From assembly GCF_028435365.1 (NCBI RefSeq), contig NZ_JAGTJJ010000006.1, forward strand, positions 1 to 64,000: a stretch of DNA of 64,000 nucleotides. The letters are read 5' to 3'. Both the position numbers and the translations under genes were made by a program. Below, piece by piece: positions 45,953 through 54,766 of this stretch. Origin of the DNA: Polyangium jinanense. Lineage in GTDB: Bacteria; Myxococcota; Polyangia; Polyangiales; Polyangiaceae. The notes below the pieces were generated by a model that was not told the origin of the DNA, searched no databases, and saw only the letters and a program-made list of their open reading frames with translations. Numbering within the stretch: the stretch's first letter is position 1; each line of letters starts with the position of its first letter.

Positions 45953-46903
45953 GTGCTCGGTCTCCGGGAATCGTGGTTGCGTGCGTGGGGCATGTCCGCG
46001 GCGCTGCTCGCCTTCATGGTCGTGTCGCCGGGCGAGGCGCGGGCCGGGGACACGCCGCGCTGCTCGACATGGCGCGCGGCCGGCAAGGGCTACGAGAAGC
46101 TCGAGCTCCGGACGTGCGCGCGGCCCGAGGGCGACGAGAGCGAGGGCGAGAGCGAAGGGGACGACGAGGACGCGGCGTCCACCGTGGAGATCAAGAGCGG
46201 CTACGAGGACGCGCTCAAGGTCCGCATCGAGCTCGTGACCAAAGGCGGCACGGTCGAGCAGCTCGACGTGAAGCTGAAGAATGGCGAGAACGCGGCGGGA
46301 TCGTGCAAGGCGTGCCGCGGCCACGACGACGTGAAGAGCTTCCGCGTGACGACGCAGGACGGCGCCGGCGAGGGCAAGGACCCGACGCCCGAGCCTCTGC
46401 AGAAGGTGGCGGGCACGAACCACATGGAGGTGCTCGCCCGCGATCTGCGCCTCACGGACACGAATGCGAAGCGGCTCGAGCGCATCGCGGCGCGGTATCA
46501 CAAGGCGACGAAGAAGCGGCTCGTCGTGACGGGCGGGACGCGCACGCCGCAAAGGCAGGCGCAGCTCATGTACGACAAGCTGAAGCGCGGCGACGACGTG
46601 GTGGCGCTCTACGAGAACAAGGCCGCGGCGACCGAGGTGCAGCGCGCCTATCGCGAGGCCGCCTCCCGCGGGGAGAAACGAAAAGGGACGATCCGCGCGA
46701 TGCGCGAGGTGATCGAGGCGCAGATCGGGCGCGGGACGTACGTGTCGAAGCACCTGAAATCGGGCGCGGTCGACGTGCGGTCGTGGAACATGGACGGCGC
46801 GCTGGAGAAGGCGTTGCGCGAGGCCGTGAAGCAGGAGCCGGGCGTGACGCTCATGGACGAGCGGGACGGGCCGGAGCCGCATTTCCACCTGAATTTGCTC
46901 TGA
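45953..46903 (+). CDS. Exported M15-type (VanX/DacB-like) metallopeptidase
   Basis: A 316-residue protein. A signal peptide ends near GEARA (about residue 30). An acidic stretch (about 45-65) follows, then a small beta domain with two Cys. The C-terminal ~150 residues carry the M15 zinc pattern: SKHLKSGAVDVRS (H and D with the family spacing S-x-H-x3-G/S-x-A-x-D) and EPHFHLNL supplying the second His. It probably cleaves D-Ala-type or related peptide bonds in the cell wall. GTG at 45953 has a good ribosome site; a start at 45992 would shorten the signal peptide. It is followed by the TetR gene after 81 bases. Confidence 0.72.
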   Translation: MLGLRESWLRAWGMSAALLAFMVVSPGEARAGDTPRCSTWRAAGKGYEKLELRTCARPEGDESEGESEGDDEDAASTVEIKSGYEDALKVRIELVTKGGTVEQLDVKLKNGENAAGSCKACRGHDDVKSFRVTTQDGAGEGKDPTPEPLQKVAGTNHMEVLARDLRLTDTNAKRLERIAARYHKATKKRLVVTGGTRTPQRQAQLMYDKLKRGDDVVALYENKAAATEVQRAYREAASRGEKRKGTIRAMREVIEAQIGRGTYVSKHLKSGAVDVRSWNMDGALEKALREAVKQEPGVTLMDERDGPEPHFHLNLL

Positions 46904-46928
46904 TCGACGAGGCGAGGGGGGCCCGGCC

Positions 46929-46957
46929 TTGACCTCGCTCGCCTTTTCGTTTATAGG
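46929..46957 (+). promoter_or_regulatory. Promoter of the TetR/MFS operon
   Basis: TTGACC (46929-46934), 17 bases, TATAGG (46952-46957). The start codon at 46985 has a GGAG ribosome site seven bases upstream, so this operon is not leaderless. Confidence 0.6.
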
Positions 46958-46966
46958 TTGGTCAAC
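46957..46966. promoter_or_regulatory. Candidate TetR operator
   Basis: GTTG-GT-CAAC is a palindrome overlapping the end of the -10 box and the start site, as expected for autoregulation by the TetR protein encoded just downstream. Confidence 0.5.
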
Positions 46967-46984
46967 TAAACAACGGAGCGACCG

Positions 46985-47593
46985 ATGGCCCGACCGTCGA
47001 ACACCGAGGAGCGCCGGAGGCAGATCGTGGAGGGGCTGCTCGCCGTGATGGCGGAGCGCGGCTACGAGCGGGCCACGATCCAGGAGGTCGCGCGCGCGGC
47101 GGGGCTCTCGCCGGGGCTCGTGCACTACCATTTCCACGACAAACAGGAGATCTTGCTCGTGGGCGTGAACGAGCTCGCGGCACGGGCACGGGCGCGGGTT
47201 TCTGCGCGGGTCGCGCGGGCAAACCACGCGCGGGCGAAGGTCGACGCGTTCCTCGATGCGTATCTCGCGACGGGGAAGGACGCGGATCCGGCCGCGGTGG
47301 CCGCGTGGGTGACGATCTCGGCGGAGGCCGTGAAGCAGCCGGAGGTGCGCGCGGCGTACGAGAAGGTGGCGCGGGAGGATCTCGAGCGGCTGGAAGGTTT
47401 GGTCGCCGAGGTGATCGGCGCGCGGCGGGCGCGGGGCGTGGCGGCGGGGCTTTTTGCGACGATTCAGGGGTATTTCGTGCTCGCCGCGGCGGCGCCCGGC
47501 CTCACGCCCAAGGGCTCGGCCGCGGCCACGGCGAAACGCATGGCGAAGGGCCTGCTCGACGAGGCGGCCGAAGATACGAAGGAGGCCGTGTGA
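46985..47593 (+). CDS. TetR/AcrR-family regulator
   Basis: A 202-residue repressor-like protein. The N-terminal helix-turn-helix is ATIQEVARAAGLSPGLVHYHF (residues 36-56, given by position) followed by the KQEILL helix; the C-terminal half is the ligand domain, similar in look to BetI-type regulators. The next gene starts inside its stop (GTG 47590), so the transporter is co-translated and probably the regulated target. A palindrome overlaps the promoter. The ligand is likely the transported compound. Confidence 0.9.
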   Translation: MARPSNTEERRRQIVEGLLAVMAERGYERATIQEVARAAGLSPGLVHYHFHDKQEILLVGVNELAARARARVSARVARANHARAKVDAFLDAYLATGKDADPAAVAAWVTISAEAVKQPEVRAAYEKVAREDLERLEGLVAEVIGARRARGVAAGLFATIQGYFVLAAAAPGLTPKGSAAATAKRMAKGLLDEAAEDTKEAV

Positions 47594-48816
47594 CGATCCC
47601 GAAGAGCACGCTGACGAAGCTCGGATTGCTGTCGAGCCTCTATTTCTCGCAAGGTTTGCCTTATGGTTTCTTCCAGGACGCGCTGCCGGCGATCCTCAAG
47701 ACGATGGGTTTGTCCTTGCCGGCCATTGGCCTGACCTACCTGCTCGCGGCGCCCTGGGCGCTGAAGTTCCTCTGGTCGCCCTACCTGGATCGGCGCGGCG
47801 CGGGCCGGCTCGGGCGGCGGCGCGGCGTGATCCTGCCGATCCAGCTCCTCTCGGTGTTGCTCGTCTTCGGCGTCGCCGCCGCGAACGGCGGGCCGACGAT
47901 CACGTGGCTCCTCGCCTCCGTCTTTTTCGTCAACCTGCTCGCGGCGACGCAGGACATCGCAACCGACGGCCTCGCCGTGAACCTGCTCGCGAAGCACGAG
48001 CTCGGCTGGGGCAATGGGCTCCAGGTGGCGGCCTATCGCATGGGAATGGTCCTCGGCGGCGGCCTCCTGCTCCGGATCTTTCACGCGACGGGCTTCCGGG
48101 TCACGCTGACGGCGCTCGGCGCGCTGCTGCTCGTCGCCACATTGCCGATCGCGCTCTTCCGCGAGCCGGAGAGCGCACAGCCCCCGGCCCGCGAGGCGCC
48201 GAGTTTGTCCTACTGGCTCACGCGTCCCGGCGCATTCGCGTGGTTCGGGCTGCTCTTCGTCTACAAGGCCGGCGAGCATTTCGCCACGGCCATGCTGAAG
48301 CCTTTCTTCGTGGACGAAAAGGGCGCGGGGCTCGATCTCACGCAGGTGAGCACGCTGAACATCGTGGGGATCACCGCGGGGCTCGTCGGCGCCATGCTCG
48401 GAGGCGGGCTCGTGCGAAGGCTCGGATATCGGCGCGCGCTCCTCGGGTTCGGGACGCTGCAAGCGCTCGCGGTGCTGCTGTATGCGCTCGCGGCGAGGCA
48501 CTCGCCTTCGATGTCGACGCTCGCGGTGGTGTGCGGCGTCGAGCACATTGCGGGCGGCATGGCGACGGTCTCGCTGTTCACGGCGATGATGAATTCATGC
48601 CGCCCGGAGCACGCGGGGGCCGATTACACGGTGCAAGCCTCGGTGGTGGTGGCGGCGAGCGGCTTGGCGGCGGCGGCGAGCGGGTTTTCCGCGAAGGCGC
48701 TGGGGTATGCGGGGCATTTTACGCTGGCCGCCGCGCTGGCCGCGCTCGCCGTGGTCTTCGTGGGGCTGGTGTTCCGGAGCGGACGGGGGCTCGAGCCCGC
48801 GGTGGCGCGAGGCTGA
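47590..48816 (+). CDS. MFS transporter, AmpG/RhtX-like
   Basis: A 408-residue polytopic protein with about twelve helices. The opening SLYFSQGLPYGFFQDALPA and DALPAILKTMGLSLPAIGL, with WSPYLDRRG in the first cytoplasmic loop, match AmpG-like/RhtX-like members of the major facilitator superfamily. AmpG imports anhydro-muropeptides; RhtX-like proteins import siderophores. Which applies here cannot be told. GTG start overlaps the TetR stop by four bases. It ends 12 bases from the convergent vWA lipoprotein gene. Confidence 0.85.
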   Translation: MTIPKSTLTKLGLLSSLYFSQGLPYGFFQDALPAILKTMGLSLPAIGLTYLLAAPWALKFLWSPYLDRRGAGRLGRRRGVILPIQLLSVLLVFGVAAANGGPTITWLLASVFFVNLLAATQDIATDGLAVNLLAKHELGWGNGLQVAAYRMGMVLGGGLLLRIFHATGFRVTLTALGALLLVATLPIALFREPESAQPPAREAPSLSYWLTRPGAFAWFGLLFVYKAGEHFATAMLKPFFVDEKGAGLDLTQVSTLNIVGITAGLVGAMLGGGLVRRLGYRRALLGFGTLQALAVLLYALAARHSPSMSTLAVVCGVEHIAGGMATVSLFTAMMNSCRPEHAGADYTVQASVVVAASGLAAAASGFSAKALGYAGHFTLAAALAALAVVFVGLVFRSGRGLEPAVARG

Positions 48817-48828
48817 TGTCCGCAAAGC

Positions 48829-50400
48829 TCAGGGCGCCGGGAATTGCGGGTGCTTCTCGATGAGTGAGACGATCTCGGCGATCACCGGATCGGCGAGCTC
48901 CGGGTCATACGCGAGGGCCGCTTCGCGCGCCTTGGTGAGGCTCTCCTTGCCCGGACGCTTCAGGGCCTCGGCATACATGACGATCACCCTGCCCTTCGGC
49001 AGCCCCATCTTTTGTGCGGCGAGGAGCTCGCCGATCGTCGTCGTGACCTCCGTCGTCTGCTTGGCGTAGGTGATCGGCGTGGTCCAGACGGCGCGAATCG
49101 TGACCGGATCGCTCGGATTGACGACCATCGGGTCGCACGTCTTGAGGACCTGGCTGAAGATCATCGCGTCGTTCGGCGCGAGGTGCTGCGGCGCCACCTC
49201 CGTCTTGTCCGTCGCGTATTCCTCGCCGTAAAACTTCTGCATGTCGAAGTACCAGGGGAGCGTGAGCTCGACGCTGACGCTGCGGGCCGCGATGTCCATG
49301 GTCTCGTCGAATCGCTTGACGAACATGTTCGTGGCCTCGTCGGTGGAATCGAGATACACGTACGCGCCGCGGCCCTTGTCGGTCAGCGTGTCCATGATCG
49401 CGTCGTTGTGCGTGAGCGCCGGGCCCGTCGCGATGCCGAGGAGATAAATGCCCTCCTTGTCGGCGTCTTCGGCCGCCATCGCAATGCGGTCGGCATCCGT
49501 GACGCCGACGTTCGCGCCGCCGTCGCTGATGAGGACGACGCGGTTCAAGCGCCCCGGGGCATAATGCTTCTGGGCAAGGTCGTAGCCCGCATGGAGGCCA
49601 CTCTTGAGATCCGTGCCGCCGCTCGCCGTGAGGGCGTCAGTGACGGCGAGGATCGCCGGATCGTTCGGGCCTGTGGCCACGTGATCGGCGAGCAGGACGT
49701 TGTTCGCCGCGCCCCACGTGACGATTCCCACGAGGTCGCCGGCCGCGAGCTGCGACGCGATGGCCGAGACCGCGGCCTTCGCCCGCGTGAGGCCCGGGCC
49801 CTGCATGGAGCCCGAGGTGTCGACGAGGAACGTGATGTTCATCGGCTTCCGCGGCTCGATCGCGTTGAAGGAGCGGAGGGCGACCTGGAAATAGAGCTGC
49901 TCCGGGGCATCCTTTTCGGCCTCGAGCTCGGGAAAGAGGGTGAGCTGGCCCGTCGGGGCCGCGGGATACAGGATCTGGTAGTAATTCAAGAATTCGTGCG
50001 TGCGGATCTCGCTCGGGTAAGGCTCCATGCCCAGCCGGAGCAGGTCGCGGGCGTGGACCGGCGACGCCATGGAGTTCGAGTCGTCGGCCGAGACGAAGAA
50101 GGTGGTCGGCTTGGACTGATCGACGCCCACGCAGCCGATGGGCCTGGGAGCCTCGATGATCTTGACGAGGGTGTCGTCCGGGTGGGGCGGCGGCTCGTCG
50201 GGACCAGGGCCGGTGGTGGTGCCTCCCGGCGGCTCGCCGCCAGAGCCGTCCTGCTGCTTGCCGCCGCTGCCCCCATCGCCGCCGGTCGGCTCGCCCGGCG
50301 CCGAGTCGTCTGCGCACGCGGCGAGCCCAAGGCCGATGCCACCGATCCAGGCAGCGCAGAGCGCAGGGAAGACGAAGGGAAGAAAAGACGATCGCTTCAT
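48829..50400 (-). CDS. vWA-domain lipoprotein, YfbK-like
   Basis: A 523-residue predicted lipoprotein (LGLAACA, Cys29, then a long Gly/Pro linker). An N-terminal YfbK-like segment (residues ~85-160; FFVSADDSNSMASPV, then EFLNYYQILYP) precedes a von Willebrand A domain whose MIDAS motif DTSGS is at 194-198, with the second loop near TDLKS. The C-terminal part resembles the YfbK tail. Such proteins bind metal-dependent partners at the envelope. A GGAGGT site five bases before the ATG sets the start. No operon partner; the HEAT gene is 242 bases upstream on the same strand. Confidence 0.85.
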   Translation of the reverse strand: MKRSSFLPFVFPALCAAWIGGIGLGLAACADDSAPGEPTGGDGGSGGKQQDGSGGEPPGGTTTGPGPDEPPPHPDDTLVKIIEAPRPIGCVGVDQSKPTTFFVSADDSNSMASPVHARDLLRLGMEPYPSEIRTHEFLNYYQILYPAAPTGQLTLFPELEAEKDAPEQLYFQVALRSFNAIEPRKPMNITFLVDTSGSMQGPGLTRAKAAVSAIASQLAAGDLVGIVTWGAANNVLLADHVATGPNDPAILAVTDALTASGGTDLKSGLHAGYDLAQKHYAPGRLNRVVLISDGGANVGVTDADRIAMAAEDADKEGIYLLGIATGPALTHNDAIMDTLTDKGRGAYVYLDSTDEATNMFVKRFDETMDIAARSVSVELTLPWYFDMQKFYGEEYATDKTEVAPQHLAPNDAMIFSQVLKTCDPMVVNPSDPVTIRAVWTTPITYAKQTTEVTTTIGELLAAQKMGLPKGRVIVMYAEALKRPGKESLTKAREAALAYDPELADPVIAEIVSLIEKHPQFPAP

Positions 50401-50593
50401 GCAAGACCTCCAGGCGAAGGGAAGCGTGGCAAGGTCCGTGCCCTTCCGCGCCCCGGCATCTCTGCCGCGAGCCCCAAAAACGAGCCGCGCCCCGGCCCAA
50501 GATGACACAGGTCCCGGGAAAAAAGACAGGCCCACGCGCGAAGCCAGGGCCCGGCCGGCCGCGATTCGCGTGCGTGGATGCGCGGGAGCTGTG

Positions 50594-50625
50594 AGGACGG
50601 AATGGTTCGTCCTGTAAACCGGTTT
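50594..50625. repeat. Hairpin and 10-bp palindrome upstream of the vWA gene
   Basis: AGGACG (50594-50599) and CGTCCT (50608-50613) pair around eight bases. AAACCGGTTT (50616-50625) is a perfect palindrome. They lie in the 242-base gap between the HEAT and vWA genes, which otherwise shows no gene. Confidence 0.4.
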
Positions 50626-50642
50626 TTTGGGAGGACGCTTGC

Positions 50643-53192
50643 CTACCGCGCGAGCTGCGCCGGGACCGCGAGCCGAATCGTGCCCTTCGGGACCACGAAC
50701 TCGAAGAAGGCGCCACGCCGATCCGCGATCCCCATGCGGAGGAGTCCGTCCTCCCGCACGAGCGCATAAGGCGCGCGCGCGAGCGGCTCGTCCTTGCCGT
50801 CGGGCGCGACGAAGACGAGCACGTCGTCGGTGCCCGGCGCACGCACGGGAAGACGCGCGCAGCGGTTCGCCACGGTGGCGTTGCGATCCTCGCCCGCACA
50901 TCGCGCGAGCGCACGACGCTCGAGGTCCTTGCCCGTCTGCGCACGCGAGACGTCACGCCAGATCGCTTCAGCGGCCGCGAGGCGTACGGCCTCGGAGCGA
51001 TCCCGTTGCAAGAGGCCCATGACGAGCCCCGGCTCGCACGAGGCGCCCGCAAGCCCGAGCGCGACGACGGCGTTGGCGCGCACGTAGGGCCGGGGATCGG
51101 TGGCCGCACGGCAGAGCGAGGCCTGCACGTCGGCTGCAGCGCCCTCGCGTGCCGCGACGCGGCCGAGCGCGCCCGCCGCATTGCCCGCGACCGCGACGTC
51201 GGGATCCGTCACGGCACGCGTGAGCGTTGCCACGGCGTCCTTCTTGCCGACGGCGCCGAGCGACCAGGCAGCGTTCGCGCGCACGCCGGGATCGGCGTCG
51301 CCGAGCAGCGGGACGAGCACCGTCGCGGCCTCCGGATGCCCCGCGAGCGCCTCGGCAACCTTGCGTCGATCGTCGATGCCAGACGCGACGAACTTGCGCA
51401 GGACCTTGCCGCTCGCCTCGCCGCGCATGCGGCCGAGGCCTTCGAGCAAAGCATCACGCGCGACGTCGGGCGACGACGGGAGAGCCGCACCAACACGCTC
51501 GGCGAGAGCTGGATCGGTGGCGCGCGAGAGCGCCCCCGCGAGCGCGAGGCCAATCGCCCCGCGGTCTTGCTCGGCCGCGACCTGGAGCCGCTCGAGGAGC
51601 TTCGCCGCGGCCGAAGGGCCACCCGCGCGCGCGATAGACGCCGCCGCCGCGAGCCGCACGTCCGCCGCGTCGTCGGCGATCGCGTCGAGCAGCACGGCCT
51701 CGACCTTCGGCGGCGCGGGCGCGTACGCGCCGAGCGCTTCGAGCACCGCGAGCCGGAACGCTCGCGACTTCGTGGTCGCGAGCGGCAAGAGCACGTCATG
51801 CGCGCGCGGTGAGCCCGTGCGGCCGAGGAGGCGCACGAGCTCGATCTTCTCGTCGGGCGGGGTCGCCGCGTCGAGCAGCATCGCGCGCGCCGGATCGACC
51901 GCGCGCCCATCGGGCCGCGCCGGATCGAGCAGCTCCGAGGCCGCGCGAATGGCCTCGCGTCGCACGGTGGGATCGGCGTCGGAGAGGAGCTCGAGCACCG
52001 CGGGGAGAGCCTCGGACGAGCCGAGGAGCGCGAGCGCGCGGAGGCCATGCTTGAGCGGGAGGACGCCGCGCTGCATCGCGCGCACGGTCGGATCGAGCCC
52101 CTCCTTCGCGCCGAGCGCGCCGAGCACGAGCGCCGCGCCCGCCGCCGTGGAGGGCGAGGGCGAGCCCGACAGCACCGCGACGAGCTGCGGCGCCGCGCTC
52201 TTGCCCGCCATGACGAGCGCCTCGCGGACCGGAGAGCGTGGCGCGGAGGGATCGTCCTTCGCGAGCGCGCCGATGAGCGCGCGCACCGCGCTCTCCGAGC
52301 CGATGCGGCCGAGCGCTCGCAGCGCCGCCGTGCGCACCTCGCCCGCGCCCGCGCTCCCCTGCCCCGGCCGCACGCCGGGCATGCTGGGCGCGAGGACAGC
52401 GTCGCTCCCCGATCCCGCCTCGAGGAGCGGTGCGATCGCTGCCGTGGCCTCGTCCGAACGCAGCTTGCCGAGCGCGGTGACGGCCTCGACGCGCACGTCC
52501 TGCGAGCCGTCCTGGAGCGCGATCATGAGCGCGCTCGTGGCCCGCGCATCCCCGAGCTCGCCGAGCGCGCGCGCGACGGCGCGACGCACCTCCGGCACCG
52601 CGTCCTGGACCTTGCCGATGAGCGGCACGACTGCGCGTGGATCGGCGAGTCTGCCGAGCGCGCGCGCCACCTCGACGCGCACCTCGAGCGCGCTGTCGTC
52701 GAGGTGCCCGAGCAGCGGCGAGACCGCGTCGGGCAAACCCGAGCTGCCCATGGCCGACGCCGCTGCGACGCGGACCTTCGAATCCGGATCGCCGAGCACG
52801 CGGCCGAGCGCCACGACGCTGCGATCCGTGGGCGAGGAGCGGATGACGTCACAGGCCGCGAGCCGCAGCCGCGCGTCGCCCTCGCCGAGCCAGCCGATGA
52901 CGAGATCACCGGCGCGCGACAAACGCAGCGCGATGGCCGCCTCGGCCGCCGCGAGCCGCACCTCGACGTCGGGATCGCCGAGCGCGCGTTGCGCGAGCGG
53001 AACACCAAGCTCCGAGGGGAGCTCGCCGATCCGTTGCGCCGCGGCGCGCCGCTCGGAGACGTCGGGCGAGGCGAGCGAGCGAGCGATGCGCTCGGGCACG
53101 TTGGGCCAGACGAACGCCTCGGCCGCTCCGCCCGAAACGAGCGAGAGCGAGACGGAAAGCGAGAGGAGGCCGGCTCGGACGAGGCTACGCAT
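50643..53192 (-). CDS. Periplasmic HEAT-repeat protein
   Basis: An 849-residue exported protein. After a signal peptide ending near AEAF (residue 26) nearly the whole chain is HEAT/PBS-lyase-type repeats of about 31-35 residues (recurring A-V-x-x-L-G-x-L and D-P-D-x-x-V-R-x-A-A-A-x-A-L elements, for example DPDSKVRVAAASAMG and DPGVRANAAWSLGAV). Such solenoids bind proteins. The last ~100 residues are a non-repeat Cys-containing domain. ATG at 53192 is chosen for the signal peptide; a GTG 12 codons earlier is possible. It stands alone, between the vWA lipoprotein and a membrane protein on the same strand. Confidence 0.87.
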   Translation of the reverse strand: MRSLVRAGLLSLSVSLSLVSGGAAEAFVWPNVPERIARSLASPDVSERRAAAQRIGELPSELGVPLAQRALGDPDVEVRLAAAEAAIALRLSRAGDLVIGWLGEGDARLRLAACDVIRSSPTDRSVVALGRVLGDPDSKVRVAAASAMGSSGLPDAVSPLLGHLDDSALEVRVEVARALGRLADPRAVVPLIGKVQDAVPEVRRAVARALGELGDARATSALMIALQDGSQDVRVEAVTALGKLRSDEATAAIAPLLEAGSGSDAVLAPSMPGVRPGQGSAGAGEVRTAALRALGRIGSESAVRALIGALAKDDPSAPRSPVREALVMAGKSAAPQLVAVLSGSPSPSTAAGAALVLGALGAKEGLDPTVRAMQRGVLPLKHGLRALALLGSSEALPAVLELLSDADPTVRREAIRAASELLDPARPDGRAVDPARAMLLDAATPPDEKIELVRLLGRTGSPRAHDVLLPLATTKSRAFRLAVLEALGAYAPAPPKVEAVLLDAIADDAADVRLAAAASIARAGGPSAAAKLLERLQVAAEQDRGAIGLALAGALSRATDPALAERVGAALPSSPDVARDALLEGLGRMRGEASGKVLRKFVASGIDDRRKVAEALAGHPEAATVLVPLLGDADPGVRANAAWSLGAVGKKDAVATLTRAVTDPDVAVAGNAAGALGRVAAREGAAADVQASLCRAATDPRPYVRANAVVALGLAGASCEPGLVMGLLQRDRSEAVRLAAAEAIWRDVSRAQTGKDLERRALARCAGEDRNATVANRCARLPVRAPGTDDVLVFVAPDGKDEPLARAPYALVREDGLLRMGIADRRGAFFEFVVPKGTIRLAVPAQLAR

Positions 53193-53275
53193 GCGGATCG
53201 AGCGCGTGACCGAACGCACGACGCGCACCGTACCATGTTTTGTGGATCGAGCCGGCGCCTCGCGAATCGTGAGGC

Positions 53276-54556
53276 TCAGGAAAGCGGAGGAGGCGGAGCA
53301 CTGCTACGCGCGGCGACGGGACGCACGCTCTCCTGTTCACGCACGGGCGTACTCGCGCTCGAGCCGACCGAGCTGGCCGAGAGCTGCGGCTGGGCGGCCG
53401 CCGTGCGCTCCTTGGGGCGGGCCTTTTCCGGCGGCGGCGCGGCCGCGCGCAGGTTGATGAGCTTGTTCAGGAGATCGAACCAGAACGGCGCGCCGAGCGC
53501 GATCGCGATCGCCGTGAAGAGCCACCCGCCGAAGCGACGCCCGAATCCGCCGAGCGTCGCCGGCACCGCGCGTCGATCACACGTGACCTCGGCGGTTGGC
53601 GTGCAAAAGAACCCGCGCCCCTCGGGCCAGCCCATCGGCAACGTGAGCTCGTCGAGGCCACGCTTGACCGCGACGACGCGCTTGCGCACGAGCTCCTCGG
53701 TCTTCTTTTCGTCGACGAAGACCTCGGGCGGCTTCGCGTTCGCGTTCGCCTTCTGCTCTGTCGTGACCTCCGAGGCCGTCTTCACCACGGCCGATTCGGA
53801 CTTCACGCTCTCGGCCACCGCCGACGCCACGGACTCGCGCAGCACGGCGTCGCGATTGAGGCTGTCGAGCACGAGGAACGTGTCCACGTTCAGCACGACG
53901 GCCGTGAAGAGCCCCACGACGGAAATCAGGGTGTGCGCCGTCCGCTTGTACCAGCCGGAGACGCTATCCATCGCGCGATCGAACCACGCGGCGATCTGCT
54001 GGGTCGCGTCCTCGAGCGTCTTGACGCTCGCGTCCGACACGAGCGCCGTGAGCGCGACGCGCGTGTCCTCCTCGAAGTCCTGGGCCTCGGCGAGGCGCTT
54101 CTTGAAGTCGTCGAGGCTCACCGCGGCCTTCTTCGTCGCGCCCTCGCCTCCGCCCTCGGCCTTCGGCCAGAGCCTGCGGAAGAAGCCTTTCAGCGCGCGG
54201 AGCGGGATGGACAGGATGCCGCGAAGCAGCCCCATCCGCTCCGGCCTTCGCGATCGATCCGTGCCGTCCTTCCAGCCCGCGACCGCGTCGACGAGCGCGC
54301 GCGCAAAAAGGTCCGACGGGATGTACGAGGGGTCGCTGTCGTCGTCCTTCGTCAAACCGTCGATGAGCGGATGCGCGTAGACCTTGTCCGTCAGCGTGCG
54401 GTCCTTGAGGAGCCGCTCGACGCCCTGCCGCAGCGTGACGGAGCGCAGCGACAGGATGCCGGAGATCGCCTCGGTGACGGCCGAGGCGATCACGCTGAGC
54501 AGCATGAAGACGAAGGAGATCCCGATCGCGACGTCGAGGATGGTCGATATGGACAC
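53276..54556 (-). CDS. Membrane protein with three predicted helices
   Basis: A 426-residue protein. Helices: near the N-terminus (ILDVAIGISFVFMLLSVIAS), in the middle (LISVVGLFTAVVLNVDTFLVL) and near the end (GGWLFTAIAIALGAPFWFDLL). Long charged regions lie between helices 1 and 2 and 2 and 3, and the C-terminus is a Pro/Ala/Ser tail. The GTG start is fixed by the strong ribosome site at 54561-54567. Family unknown; it may be a scaffold. It shares strand with the HEAT and vWA genes. Confidence 0.7.
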   Translation of the reverse strand: MSISTILDVAIGISFVFMLLSVIASAVTEAISGILSLRSVTLRQGVERLLKDRTLTDKVYAHPLIDGLTKDDDSDPSYIPSDLFARALVDAVAGWKDGTDRSRRPERMGLLRGILSIPLRALKGFFRRLWPKAEGGGEGATKKAAVSLDDFKKRLAEAQDFEEDTRVALTALVSDASVKTLEDATQQIAAWFDRAMDSVSGWYKRTAHTLISVVGLFTAVVLNVDTFLVLDSLNRDAVLRESVASAVAESVKSESAVVKTASEVTTEQKANANAKPPEVFVDEKKTEELVRKRVVAVKRGLDELTLPMGWPEGRGFFCTPTAEVTCDRRAVPATLGGFGRRFGGWLFTAIAIALGAPFWFDLLNKLINLRAAAPPPEKARPKERTAAAQPQLSASSVGSSASTPVREQESVRPVAARSSAPPPPLS

Positions 54557-54560
54557 GGCT

Positions 54561-54567
54561 ACCTCCT
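54561..54567 (-). promoter_or_regulatory. Strong Shine-Dalgarno, decides GTG start at 54556
   Basis: On the minus strand AGGAGGT is four bases before the GTG. The open frame continues 33 codons and more upstream, but without such a site. Confidence 0.7.
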
Positions 54568-54766
54568 CGCCGGCGGGACGCCCTGCCGCGGGCCTCCCGG
54601 CGCCCCTGCCCCCACGCCTCGGGCGCCGAGCCGACACGCTCATGGTCTCAGAGGATCCACCCCCACGCAATCGAGGCCGGACAAAGAAAGGCCGGCTTGA
54701 AAGGTCGCCTTCGAATCGACCGCCTCTCGCTTGGCCAAGGATACGAAACTCGTGGTACGACGAGGC

